DNA of 64,000 nt from Prorocentrum cordatum (taxonomy: Eukaryota > Sar > Dinophyceae > Prorocentrales > Prorocentraceae). Position 1 is the stretch's first letter. Each line of letters starts with the position of its first letter. Made by a program: the position numbers and the translations under genes. The notes under the pieces were generated by a model. It was not told the origin of the DNA. It searched no databases and saw only the letters and a program-made list of their open reading frames with translations. This document shows positions 55,163 to 63,018 of the stretch, piece by piece. The stretch covers positions 290,501 to 354,500 of the forward strand of contig CAUYUJ010003614.1 of the NCBI GenBank assembly GCA_963575745.1. The letters run 5' to 3'.

Positions 55163-55958
55163 TCATCGCCACAGCTCGGGCACGTCCTGCCTGAGCGTCA
55201 CGGGGGGCACGGACTCGTCGCCCGGCTCTCCCGCGACCCTGCTGGAGGTCCACGTTCCGACGCAGATGCTGACCTGACGCCATGCGTCGAAGAATCAACA
55301 ATGACATAAACATAACTTTCGGAGGTCCGCGCGGATTTCTTGGATCAGCTCTGGATCCCCCTCCCTGCAGCGCGGAGCGCGCCAGGGGCGTCGCGGGAGG
55401 CGCCGCCAGGGCCAGGGCCGCTCCAAGAAACCTGCGCGGAGCTCCGAGAAGTTCTGGTCATGCCATCGTGTGTTCCCCGAATGCGAAATACACAATGGAC
55501 AGCCAGCCAGCGGGGCCAAGCGCCAGACCCAGCAGGAACGCCACGACGACGCCCAATGATATCAGGCTCTCCCTGATGGTGCATGGCGGCCTCAGCCCGG
55601 CAGCCAGCGTGGCACCGTAGGCCTTGGCCTTGAACCACAGCTTGCTCCTGGGCAGCCAGATGGACTGCCGGTGAAAGCCGGTGGTCTCCAAGTTGAACTC
55701 CACCATGCGGCCCTGCTCCGCGTCCGTCATCCTCCAGGACCCTCCCGACATGCCCGGAGTCACCAGCTGGGCCCCGGGCCGGGGCATCCCATCGTCTCCC
55801 GGGGCAGAGAGCACCTGCAGCGGGCCCCAGGCGCTGCCCGGCGGCTCCACCCACTCGCCCAGAAAGTCCCCCGACCGCAGCACCCGCAGCTCGCCCCCAG
55901 GGCAGAACTCGACGACCACCGGGATCTCAAGCCGGTTGCCGTCGGTCGCCCAGCGCAT
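55163..55958 (-). CDS. 3' part of a host gene, predicted membrane anchor
   Basis: The best host coding sequence in the window. The upstream frame (55486-55958) starts MRWATDGNRLEIPVVVEFCP, directly after an in-frame TGA, so it is a true start or follows an acceptor. It has near-uniform G/C third positions and includes GEWVEPPGSAWGPLQVLSAP, SGGSWRMTDAEQGRM, ETTGFHRQSIWLPRSKLW and a hydrophobic segment SLGVVVAFLLGLALGPAGWL suited to one transmembrane helix. It then meets MITE-A copy 7 (55287-55480). Beyond that, the same frame gives SICVGTWTSS, then GDESVPPVTLRQDVPELWR and a stop. Removing the element plus one ATGCG duplicate joins the two parts in frame. A GT-AG intron with slightly different ends (ATT|GTGTAT to GTCAG|GTCAGC) also stays in frame. 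No family recognised. Confidence 0.6.
55287..55480 (+). mobile_element. MITE-A copy 7, intron-like
   Basis: The inner arms GGTCCGCGCGGATTTCTTGG and CCAAGAAACCTGCGCGGAGC are inverted around the GCAGCGCGGAGCGCGCCAGG centre. ATGCG lies at 55282-55286 and 55481-55485. The element sits inside the minus-strand gene at 55163-55958. Confidence 0.85.
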
Positions 55959-56149
55959 GGGTCAGGTTGGACAAAGGGGGAGGAGAGATCGCGAGCGGGG
56001 CCCCCTTGGGCCCCTTGCAAATCGACTCCGCTCGAAAAGTGCCTCAGGGACACAGGGCAGAAATACAGGGCGCACGTCAAAGTGTTTAACGATGTTGCAC
56101 TTCTCGCGACGTCGGAGCCAGGAGGCGAGCAAAATAGGGTCCCAGGAGA

Positions 56150-56205
56150 TGGTGTCGAAGGATCGCGCCGCATCGCCGATGCATCGGCGCTGCCCGCGTG
56201 GCGCC
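56150..56205. repeat. CGATGCATCG palindrome
   Basis: GCCGCATCGCCGATGCATCG then GGCGCCGATGAATCGG, related to the cluster at 5930-6036. From 55960 to 56840 there is no recognised gene, only a CTTGCAA/GATCCTG-rich patch at 56290-56400. Confidence 0.6.
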
Positions 56206-56839
56206 GATGAATCGGTTGACCTCTTCCAAGTTGCATTCTGACAAAGATTTGGGGATGTACTGACCCAGGTCCAAGCAAACCTGGGTCAATTGGGCCTTGC
56301 AAAATCTTGCAAGGTCCTGCGGGATCCTGTGAGATCCTGCACCCAAGCCCGGGTCAGTCCACCCCTGGCTCTTCAGGATCCTGCAAGAGCCGGCGATCTG
56401 ACTGACACCCGCTTGCACTGACCCCCGTCCCTGGAGCCCCGAAGGATTCCGAGGCGAATGCAGCCGTGACGACGAGGGCAGAGTAGCGGCATTCGTGCCT
56501 GCTCCTCCTCTGGCATCAGGGAGGCCCGGAGGCTCTCAGCCCCTCCCCCCCGCTCGGTCCGTCCCGACATCCGGGTGTTGCCAGAGGCCTACCCGTCGTT
56601 AGGCTCGGGTTCGGGGGACTCGGGCTGGCCTGACGGGGCCATCATGAAAACGACGCGACCCAGTCTGAAATTTGACGCGACCTACCGCTGCAGACATCCC
56701 ACGAAACTGGACCGTCAAAACCTAGGGCGTGCTCGTCAAAAAGCGTAGGCTACGATTCCTCCATCCGTGGCCCAAGATGCCCCCAGGCTTCCAGAGCACC
56801 CATCGAGGCCCAGAGGGCTCCAGCAGATCAAATAATAAC

Positions 56840-57050
56840 TAGATGGCAAATTTCGGAAACCCTGACCCCAAAAACGTTTTCATCTCTTGGGAGGAGTTTT
56901 TTACTTCCGCCACCTTCCGCCGGCTTCCGCCCGCGGAAGCGGCCTCGTTTTACTTCTGCCGACCTTCCACCGCCTTTCCGCCGCCTTCCGCGGCGGAAGA
57001 GATGACAACTCCGTCGATCCTCGGAGGCAAGGCCATCTTTGGAACGCCTC
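56840..57050. repeat. Repeat O (TTCCGCC-rich), copy 1
   Basis: GGAAACCCTGACC, CATCTCTTGGGAGGAG, CTTCCGCCGGCTTCCGCCCG, GGCGGAAGAGATGACAACTC, GATCCTCGGAGGCAAGGCC. Matches 61565-61760 in order. Minus frames are Arg/Lys-rich in both copies. Confidence 0.7.
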
Positions 57051-57104
57051 ACATGGACATAAACTGTCATGACCCGAAAAAGCAAGCTCTCTCATTAGAA
57101 GAAA

Positions 57105-57275
57105 ATATAGATATCAATTGTTGGCGCTCCGCGCGGATTTCTTGCATCTGCGCTGGTACCCCATCCCTGGCGCGCGGAGCGTGCAGGGGCTGCGCTGGAG
57201 GCGCCGCCAGGGGGGACCCAGCGCCGATCCAAGGACGTCGCGCGGAGCTCCGAAAGCTCATGCTCATGCAGCTGT
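57105..57275 (+). mobile_element. MITE-A copy 8
   Basis: Left arm TTGGCGCTCCGCGCGGATTT, centre CTGGCGCGCGGAGCGTGCAG, GGAGGCGCCGCC, right arm AGCGCCGATCCAAGGACGTC, GCTCCGAAAGCTCATG. About 40 bp before it (CATGACCCGAAAAAGCAAGC, TCTCATTAGAAGAAA) is shared with copy 9. Confidence 0.85.
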
Positions 57276-57285
57276 GTTCCTCCTC

Positions 57286-58310
57286 GGTCCAGGGGGCCCG
57301 AGGCGGAGCGAAAGACCAGGGGCGCCCTGGGGCCATGACCCGCCTCTGACTACCTACCAAACCAACCCAACCCAACCCGAAGACTCGAATTTCGGGTTGG
57401 GGGGAGGGGTCGGGCTTCATACGGCTTCGTGTGTTTTGTTCGATGTTCCCCGACGCCCCCCCGCTGGAAATGGAGTGCAAATCGGAGACTCTGGGTTGGG
57501 TTGGGGTGGCTTGGTGGGCGGTGAGCCTCTGGCGACACCCGAGACATGGGCATGAAGCTGTTCCTGGTGCGCCCCACGCTCAGCAGCAGCAGGTGCCTCG
57601 AGCCTTCCAGCGCCGGCGGGGGCAGGCCCTCCACACCTCGGCTACACGCAGGAGTGACCCAAGGCAAAAGTTTGACTGGGGGATCGACTACAGATTTGAT
57701 TTGACCCAAACTTGATTTTCACGTCGACTCTTCAACAAAAATACGTCAACCATTCGTAGATCTGCGAAAGTTCTACGAATTGCCCGTGGATTCGACAAGC
57801 AAAATCCATTCTGGGGCAAATCAATTCTGTAGTCGATCCCCCACTCGAAGAGTGGCCTTCGGTGCGCGACTTTCGCGGGCCGCGAGAAGCCAAACCTCGG
57901 GCGCGGCCTAAGCGACCCCTAGCAAACCAGCCCCTTCCGTTACGTCATCCTGGCCCTTCAAGCTTCCCTCCGGCCACATACATAGGTCATGGGGCGAGAC
58001 AAGGGAGGCCTCACGGAAGGGGATGGTTTGCCAGGGGTCGGTTAGGCCGCCCCTGCAAACCCGCACCAGAAGGTCAGCGACCGGGGGTCCCTTTTGGGGC
58101 CCGCACCAGAAGGTCACTCCAGAGAAGGGTCCCTCTTGCGTCCAGTCGAGCACCCGCGGCGCGGCGGCATCGGCCCCCGGGCGCGGCGGAGCGCGCGCCG
58201 CGAGGGGCCGGGGCGACGCCGAGGCCGCCACGAAGGGAGCGGAACGGAACGGAACGGAACGGAAGTCTGCGTGCCAGCTCCGGTAACCGGAGCGGTCCCC
58301 TAGAGGGCAG
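57286..58310 (-). CDS. Host gene fragment, three short exons split by TIR elements
   Basis: Minus strand, in order. Exon 1 ends at about 58143: AASASPRPLAARAPPRPGAD, then APRVLDW, GC3 near 100%; its start near 58310 is uncertain. Exon 2, 57527-57641: GVEGLPPPALEGSRHLLLLS, then VGRTRNSFMPMSRVSPE. Exon 3, 57343 to about 57290: AGHGPRAPLVFRSASGPLDR. The exon 2-3 intron (57344-57526, 183 bp) has GC...AG ends (CCAGAG|GCTCAC, GTCAGAG|GCGGGT), coincides with TIR element Q, and joins in frame. Exons 1-2 are separated by a MITE-N-type element; a GA...AG intron (GACTG|GACGCA, GTGTAG|CCGAGG) would keep the frame but is less certain. Exon 3 runs into MITE-A copy 8. Third-position GC drops sharply past the proposed exon 3 end. 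Protein family not recognised. Confidence 0.55.
57349..57524. mobile_element. TIR element Q forming a GC-AG intron
   Basis: Inverted ends ACTACCTACCAAACCAACCC, AACCCAACCCGAAGACTCG (left) and the complement of CGGAGACTCTGGGTTGGGTT, GGGGTGGCTTGGTGGGCGGT (right). An exact 7-bp duplication GCCTCTG lies at 57342-57348 and 57525-57531. On the minus strand the GC donor and the AG acceptor both fall inside this duplication. Confidence 0.8.
57642..58142. mobile_element. MITE-N related element, long form
   Basis: Left end CTACACGCAGGAGTGACCC matches the 61880 element; right end GGGCCCGCACCAGAAGGTCA, CTCCAGAGAAGGGTCCCTCT is the inverse. About 500 bp. Its middle contains a tandem GCACCAGAAGGTCA pair and the words GGGGGATCGACTACAG/GTAGTCGATCCCCC at 57668-57842, another inverted repeat. 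Confidence 0.6.
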
Positions 58311-58499
58311 ACCGTGCGCTGAGCATGTCGGAAAATTAATGTCGGCAACGAGCACACGCCACGAAGGGAGCGGGGGATCCCGAGGGGAGCGGGCCCTGGA
58401 CCCCGAGGCGCGGCGGCGACCGCAGGGCTTGTCGGCGCGAGAGGGGTGGGCTTCTGAGAAGAAGGCAAAAAGGGCTCCACTCGGCGGCGAGCCCCTCCG

Positions 58500-58785
58500 C
58501 GCCCCACGATGACGCCCCGCCACCCCCTCTCTCTCGATCCCGCTCCTCCTCCTCCCGCCCCGCCGTTCTCCGGCGGCGCGTCCAGGGGGCAAGCGAGAGG
58601 GGGCGGGCCTCCTCGGAAGGCTCGGCAGTCCCCCCCCAGCCTTCTGAGAAGTCGTCGAGGCCTTCCCCGAAGACTCGGCGCCGAGGACTTCCCAGAAGGC
58701 GCGAGGGCTTCTGAGAAGCCACGCCGCCTTCTGAGAGGGCCTTCTCCTTCTCCCTCCCCCCCCTCGCTCGCCGCCGATTCTCAGA
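58500..58785 (+). mobile_element. CTTCTCAGAAG foldback element, copy 5
   Basis: TCCGGCGGCGCGTCCAGGGG, CCTTCTGAGAAGTCGTCGAG, CCCCGAAGACTCGGC, GGGCTTCTGAGAAGCCACGC, right end CCCCCCTCGCTCGCCGCCGA. Confidence 0.75.
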
Positions 58786-59130
58786 CGGCGAGGGCCCTCT
58801 TCGGGGGGGGGCCCTGCCGTCTCGGAGGACGCCGGCCCCACCCCCATCGCGCAGACTTCGGTGGCAGCTCAAGGGAGCCTGCCATACCATCTTGCTGGCT
58901 CTTGCGAATCGACGCTGCTCGACGCTGAATCGACGCCTGACTGGGAATCGACGCTGCTCGATGCTGAATCGATACGATTCGACGGGAATCGACGCCAGAC
59001 TGGGGCTATCTCATCGATTACCAGAGGCTACCCGGCGCGAAACACTGAATCAAAAGGACACGCAAGGCTCCATAGACATGAAAGGCTGAATCAAAAGGCG
59101 AAGGCTACCGACCGCCACCCCCTCTGTGGT

Positions 59131-59292
59131 GGGACGCACAGAGACATACTAATACTGAATGTCCTCCTTGGAGGCGCCCGTCCGACCCGAATATATAGTA
59201 TACCCGTCTTGTAGTATATCGTTTCCCGAACGGTGTGGCCAGAAAGCGACCGCCACGACGCATGTACTATAAGATTTCTCTGTGCGCACGCC
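59131..59292. repeat. Dispersed repeat J, copy 2
   Basis: GGGACGCACAGAGACATACT to ATTTCTCTGTGCGCACGC. The two ends are inverted (GCACAGAGA), supporting a TIR element. Confidence 0.7.
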
Positions 59293-59504
59293 GACCAAGT
59301 GGCGGTTCGGGGCTAGAGGTTCGAGGCGTGCGAGGTTTTCGGGCGGCTTCGCGGGTTCCCCTGGGGGCTCTGCGCCAGCCCTGGGGACGCTTCTCCCCTG
59401 GCAGCTGCGTCTCGCCGAGAACGTCCCAGGGGTGCCTAGATTGTCGCGAATGGCCGCCAGAGAAGCGAGTCATGACCCGAAAAAGCAAGCTCCCTCACTA
59501 GAAG

Positions 59505-59705
59505 AAACGGGAACCACAAATGTAAACTTGTGGCGCTCCGCGCGGATTTCTTGGATCTGCGCTGGGCCCCTTTTTCCCTGGCGCGCGGAGCGCGCCAGGG
59601 GCGGCTGTGGAGGCGCCGCCCCTGGAGGCGCGGAGGCGCGGATCGGAGGCACGGATCCAAGAAATCCGCGCGGAGCGCCAAACGTTTATGTTTATGGCGT
59701 TTTGT
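59505..59705 (+). mobile_element. MITE-A copy 9
   Basis: TGTGGCGCTCCGCGCGGATT, TCTTGGATCTGCGCTGGGCC, CTGGCGCGCGGAGCGCGCCA, and right arm GGATCCAAGAAATCCGCGCG, GAGCGCCAAACGTTTATG. It has an extra GGAGGCGCGGAGGCGCGGAT segment in the centre. The minus sequence beyond it (59300-59460) contains a protein-like frame (AIRDNLGTPGTFSARRSCQG). Confidence 0.85.
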
Positions 59706-59944
59706 TATTCTTCTTCTTCGTCGAGAAAACAAAGCTCCAGGGGCCCAGGGGGCCCTCCCTGGGCAGGATCGTCCGAAGACGGCTCAAGATGAAGAGCTGG
59801 CCCTCGGGAAACCCCCAGGGTCCAGGGCCTTCTCCTTCATTGCGGCGACACTGCCGCCAATGAAAGGATTCCTGATGGAAACGGCTCGTGGATGCCAAGC
59901 CGTCCTTCAGGCCCAATTTTTCTCCTGAGCCGTTGTTTGGCGGT

Positions 59945-60073
59945 CTCGGGGCCTAGGAATTTCGTTGTAGTCGACTATGCACTCGGTCGATGACACGAGT
60001 CCCTTGTTGAACCGATGTTTCTGGAGAGTCGTGCCCTCCATGTGGATACCGATACAGTGCTTGAGATGGTCCC
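59945..60073 (-). CDS. Probable exon, unrecognised protein
   Basis: After a CTCTCAGCCCATCAGCAG| acceptor the minus frame reads DHLKHCIGIHMEGTTLQKHR then FNKGLVSSTECIVDYNEIPR. This is convincing as protein although GC3 is moderate, which may indicate a mobile-element or acquired origin. An in-frame TGA lies just before the acceptor. The donor is unclear (CCTAG|GCCCC is possible). No family recognised. Confidence 0.4.
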
Positions 60074-60308
60074 CTGCTGATGGGCTGAGAGATGCTGTCT
60101 CTCAACGAGACGTTCGCCTCCTTGGGGTTTGTGCTGGTGGGGCCAAGGGGTGCCATCAGGACTAGCAGCCAGCGGCCTCGCGCTTAAGGCGCGAACAGGT
60201 GGCTGACGGGCACCTCCCAGGAGGGGAAGAAGGAGGAAGAGGGGAGACGAGTGCCACCGAGGAAAAACACAAAACAAAAACGGGAGCGGACCCAGGACCG
60301 ACCGCGCC

Positions 60309-61131
60309 TCAAGCCTCATCCTCATCCTCCGAACCAGGAAGGACCTCCAGGCCCTTCAATTTGTGGTCGAGGGCGAATGAGCCAAAGGGGGTGGGGCGGG
60401 GTCCCACTCCCGAGACCCGAAGCTCGATCCCACTGCGGGGGTGGCAGCCGCGCCACAGCTTACGCAGGCGGTCCCACGCAACAGACCCACGCGGGCAGCT
60501 TCCGTGGCAATCTTGACCGAGCTTCTGGGTGTTGTGCTCACTGTAGGCGCCACAAACACTACAGAACACAAAAGGGCCCACCGTCCAAACGCGGTGGCCC
60601 GCACCAGGCTTGCAGGGGGTGGCTTTCAAAATCTGGACCGTGCCTCCCGATCGCAGGCACCTGATGCACCTAAAGCCACCCTTGGGAAACCAGACAGGGT
60701 CGTGGGAGCCCTCGGGAGGCGCAGCATCGTCCGAGAGCCGAGGGACGATTCGGCGCCCCCTCCTGAGCCCCACCTCTCGGCGGGACGCGGACGCCAGGCC
60801 TGGCCCCGCACCTCGGATGGTCCTGGCCAGGTACTTCCCGACATACTGGACCAACCGATGAGAGCGGATCACCCGATCCTCGGCAACCTGATCAGAGGGG
60901 TGGAGGGCGGCGCCAGCGCGCGCCGTCTCGTCGGCAGCCTTGTTGCCGAGCCGCCGCCACCTAGCACCCTCGTCAAGGTCGTCGTCGCGCACTCGCGCAT
61001 GACCCTTAACCTTGGTCACCACGATCTCACCCCCCAGGTCACACACACGGTCCCAAACCCCAGCGAAAACCCCAGGACCCGCTTCCCTGAGGAGCCCTCT
61101 CCTACACGGCGCGAATTGTTCTTGACTTTCG
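60309..61131 (-). pseudogene. RNase H C-terminal remnant with cysteine-rich tail
   Basis: The minus frame has GVFAGVWDRVCDLGGEIVVT, then KVKGHARVRDDD, then LGNKAADETARAGAALH: the last RNase H strand, the H loop and the final Asp helix. A tail follows with RCIRCLRS, FVFCSVCGAYSEH and a last WDRLRKLWRGCHP. The N-terminal catalytic half is absent, so it cannot be an active enzyme. It resembles the 7.5-8.3 kb remnant in domain choice and strand. The frame continues upstream, beyond one TGA, into the coding-like exon at 61134. Confidence 0.65.
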
Positions 61132-61133
61132 AA

Positions 61134-61483
61134 TCATAACTCAGATGTCGGGCGGCCATTGGGGGCAGTCTGGGCAACCCCCAGGATGCTCTCGGGGAGG
61201 CGCTGCTGGAAGGCATCCAGAGGCGACAAAACATCCAATTCAGAGGAACAACAAGCAGCATAAACCAAGCTTCTCGCAGGTCCGCGCAGATTTCTAGCAT
61301 TGGCGCTGGAGCTCCCTCCCGGGCGCGCGGGGCTCGCTGGGGGCGGCGTCAGAGGCGCCGTCAGGAGGGCCCAGGTGCCAATCCAATAATACCGCGCGGA
61401 ACTCAGAGAACTTCTTTTGCTGCAACTTCTTCTTCTAACGTCCACAAGCCTCCCGAATCGCCTCGGCCTCGAGACCCGCGTCC
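61134..61483 (-). CDS. Two coding-like exons split by MITE-A copy 10
   Basis: Upstream exon 61440-61483 follows an ACCCTCAG| acceptor. Downstream part 61134-61237 reads DVLSPLDAFQQRLPESILGV then AQTAPNGRPTSEL and a TGA. Removing the element and one copy of the 5-bp duplication (GTCCA/ATCCA) joins them as RFGRLVDVLSPLDAF in one frame. The element carries no obvious in-frame coding. Beyond the TGA the same frame enters the RNase H remnant, so this may be the decayed upstream part of the same retroelement protein rather than a host gene. Confidence 0.4.
61238..61439 (+). mobile_element. MITE-A copy 10, diverged
   Basis: ATTCAGAGGAACAACAAGCA at the left and TTGCTGCAACTTCTTCTTCT at the right are inverted. 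Inner arms GGTCCGCGCAGATTTCTAGC and CCAATAATACCGCGCGGAAC; centre GGGCGCGCGGGGCTCGC. ATCCA at 61233-61237, GTCCA at 61440-61444. Confidence 0.75.
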
Positions 61484-61499
61484 CTGAGGGTCAATGTTA

Positions 61500-61760
61500 G
61501 GGGGAGGGCCGAGTGGGCCCGCACCAAAAGTCACTCTGGCGAAGGGCCATTCCCACGTGGTGGGTTCCAGAAACCCCAACAGAACAAAGCTTGCCATCTC
61601 TCGGGAAGTGGATGTTTGATTCCGCAGGCTTCCGCCGGTGGAGCCGCCGCCGCCGTTTCACTTCCGCCGGCTTCTGCCGGCCTTGCGCCGCCATCCGCCG
61701 AGGAAGAGATGCCAACTCTTTCGATCCTCGAAGTCGAGGCCCTTTCCGGAACCCCGCACG
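61500..61760. repeat. MITE-N end fragment and repeat O copy 2
   Basis: GGGCCCGCACCAAAAGTCAC, GCGAAGGGCCATTCC (61515-61555) is a solo right end of MITE-N. It is followed by repeat O: GAAACCCCAAC, GCCATCTCTCGGGAAG, CTTCCGCCGGCTTCTGCCGG, GAAGAGATGCCAACTC, GATCCTCGAAGTCGAGGCC. Confidence 0.65.
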
Positions 61761-61879
61761 TAGCCGACGGATTCTCTCAGGACTCGCTCCTGGTGGTTCA
61801 AAGATGGGGTTCTGAGGGATGGGGTCCTGAGGACTAGGTGCCTCAAACAGCGTAAGTCCACCCTTGGATCCCTTCCTTA

Positions 61880-62048
61880 CACGCAAGAGTGACCCTGGGT
61901 GAGAGTGACCTCTGGTGCGTGGTTTTCTGGGGGCCGCCGGGGGACCCAGCACAAACGTGCAAGACGCTACCATCGCATCGCGTGCGGCGATCGGGGACCC
62001 GATGGGCCCGCACCAAAAGTCACTCGGGCAAAGGGTCACTCTTCCGTG
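61880..62048. mobile_element. MITE-N, compact copy with TA target duplication
   Basis: CACGCAAGAGTGACCCTGGG and the inverse of GGGCAAAGGGTCACTCTTCC. Inner TIR words GAGTGACCTCTGGTGCG/CGCACCAAAAGTCACTC. TA at 61878-61879 and 62049-62050. Confidence 0.75.
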
Positions 62049-62306
62049 TAATCGATATTCCTCCCCCCCAGACCCCCGAGGTCATGATTTTTTCATTACG
62101 TCGACCCCCCGAGGTCTCCACCCATTCCCCGGGACTGGATTTTCATCCCGAGTCGAGTTCTGACGGTCCTGAAGCCGGGTACGGGCCCCCAGAGGCCGAA
62201 AATAGCGAGGAACCTCCCGTTGTGATTTTTGCATTGCCCGAGGGGGGTCTGGGCCTCAGGGCCCCATCTCTCAGGAGCCCATCTTCAGACCACCGACGCT
62301 GTTTAG

Positions 62307-62528
62307 GTGACCCAAAAGGGGGTCCTGCTGGAAGGGGGTGGTGCAGTAGATTTGCGGCAACTGTATTGCAAATCCATGGCGCCGAAATCTCTTGCGCGCT
62401 ATGGGCCACTGGGCATGCGCGCAGTGCTTTGCGCCGAAACCTATGGCGCTCTATTGCAACCCACAAATCTGATGCACCGAATCTATTGCACCACCCCCTT
62501 TTCGCTGGACCCCCTTCTTGGGTCAACC
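62307..62528. mobile_element. MITE-M copy 2
   Basis: GTGACCCAAAAGGGGGTCCT, GGGGGTGGTGCAGTAGATTT; right AATCTATTGCACCACCCCCT, CTTGGGTCAACC. The right flank AGATTGATG matches copy 1. The left flank does not, because the duplication it belongs to starts inside or at the element. Confidence 0.85.
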
Positions 62529-62610
62529 AGATTGATGTTTCGTCGAAGAGATGGGAATGGGGCCCAGAGGCCACCTGCGAGCTCTTCCTACGCCTCCACT
62601 CCCCTCCCTG

Positions 62611-63018
62611 TCATCGCCACAGATCGGGCACGTCCTGCCTTAGCGTCAGGGGGGGCACGGACTCGTCGCCTGGCTCTCCCGCGACCCTGCTGGAGGTCCA
62701 CGTTCCGACGCAGATGCTGACCTGACGCCATGCGTCGAAGAATAAACAACGACATAAACATACACATTTCGGAGGTCCGCGCAGATTTCTTGGATCGGCG
62801 CTGCATCCCCCTCCCTGCAGCGCGGAGCGCGCCAGGGGCGTCGCGGGAGGCGCCGCCAGGGGGGGCCCAGGGCCGCTCCAAGAAACCTGCGCGGAGCTCC
62901 GAGAAGTCCTGGTCATGCCATCGCGTGTTCCCCGAATGCGAGATACGCAGTGGACAGCCAGCCAGCGGGGCCAAGCACCAGACCCAGCAAGAACGCCACG
63001 ACGACGCCCACTGATATC
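62611..63018 (-). pseudogene. Duplicated 3' end of the 55.2-56.0 kb gene
   Basis: Minus strand: ISVGVVVAFLLGLVLGPAGW, then MITE-A copy 11, then SICVGTWTSSRVAGEPGDES and PLTLRQDVPDLWR with stop. Only the membrane segment and tail are present; similarity to 55163-55572 stops abruptly at 63018. Differences are few and mostly keep the frame. As the N-terminal part is missing it is a truncated duplicate, unless spliced from upstream sequence outside the window. Confidence 0.7.
62735..62935 (+). mobile_element. MITE-A copy 11 (duplicated with its gene)
   Basis: Same position as copy 7 with the same ATGCG flanks (62730-62734, 62936-62940), hence copied with the gene segment and not an independent insertion. 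Where copy 7 has GTGTAT at the possible donor, this one has GCGTAT. Confidence 0.85.

Noticed and set aside
57356-57385. CCAACCCAACCC as a telomere-like repeat
   Set aside because: It is only part of the inverted ends of element Q; the plant/dinoflagellate-type telomere unit TTTAGGG is not arrayed here.
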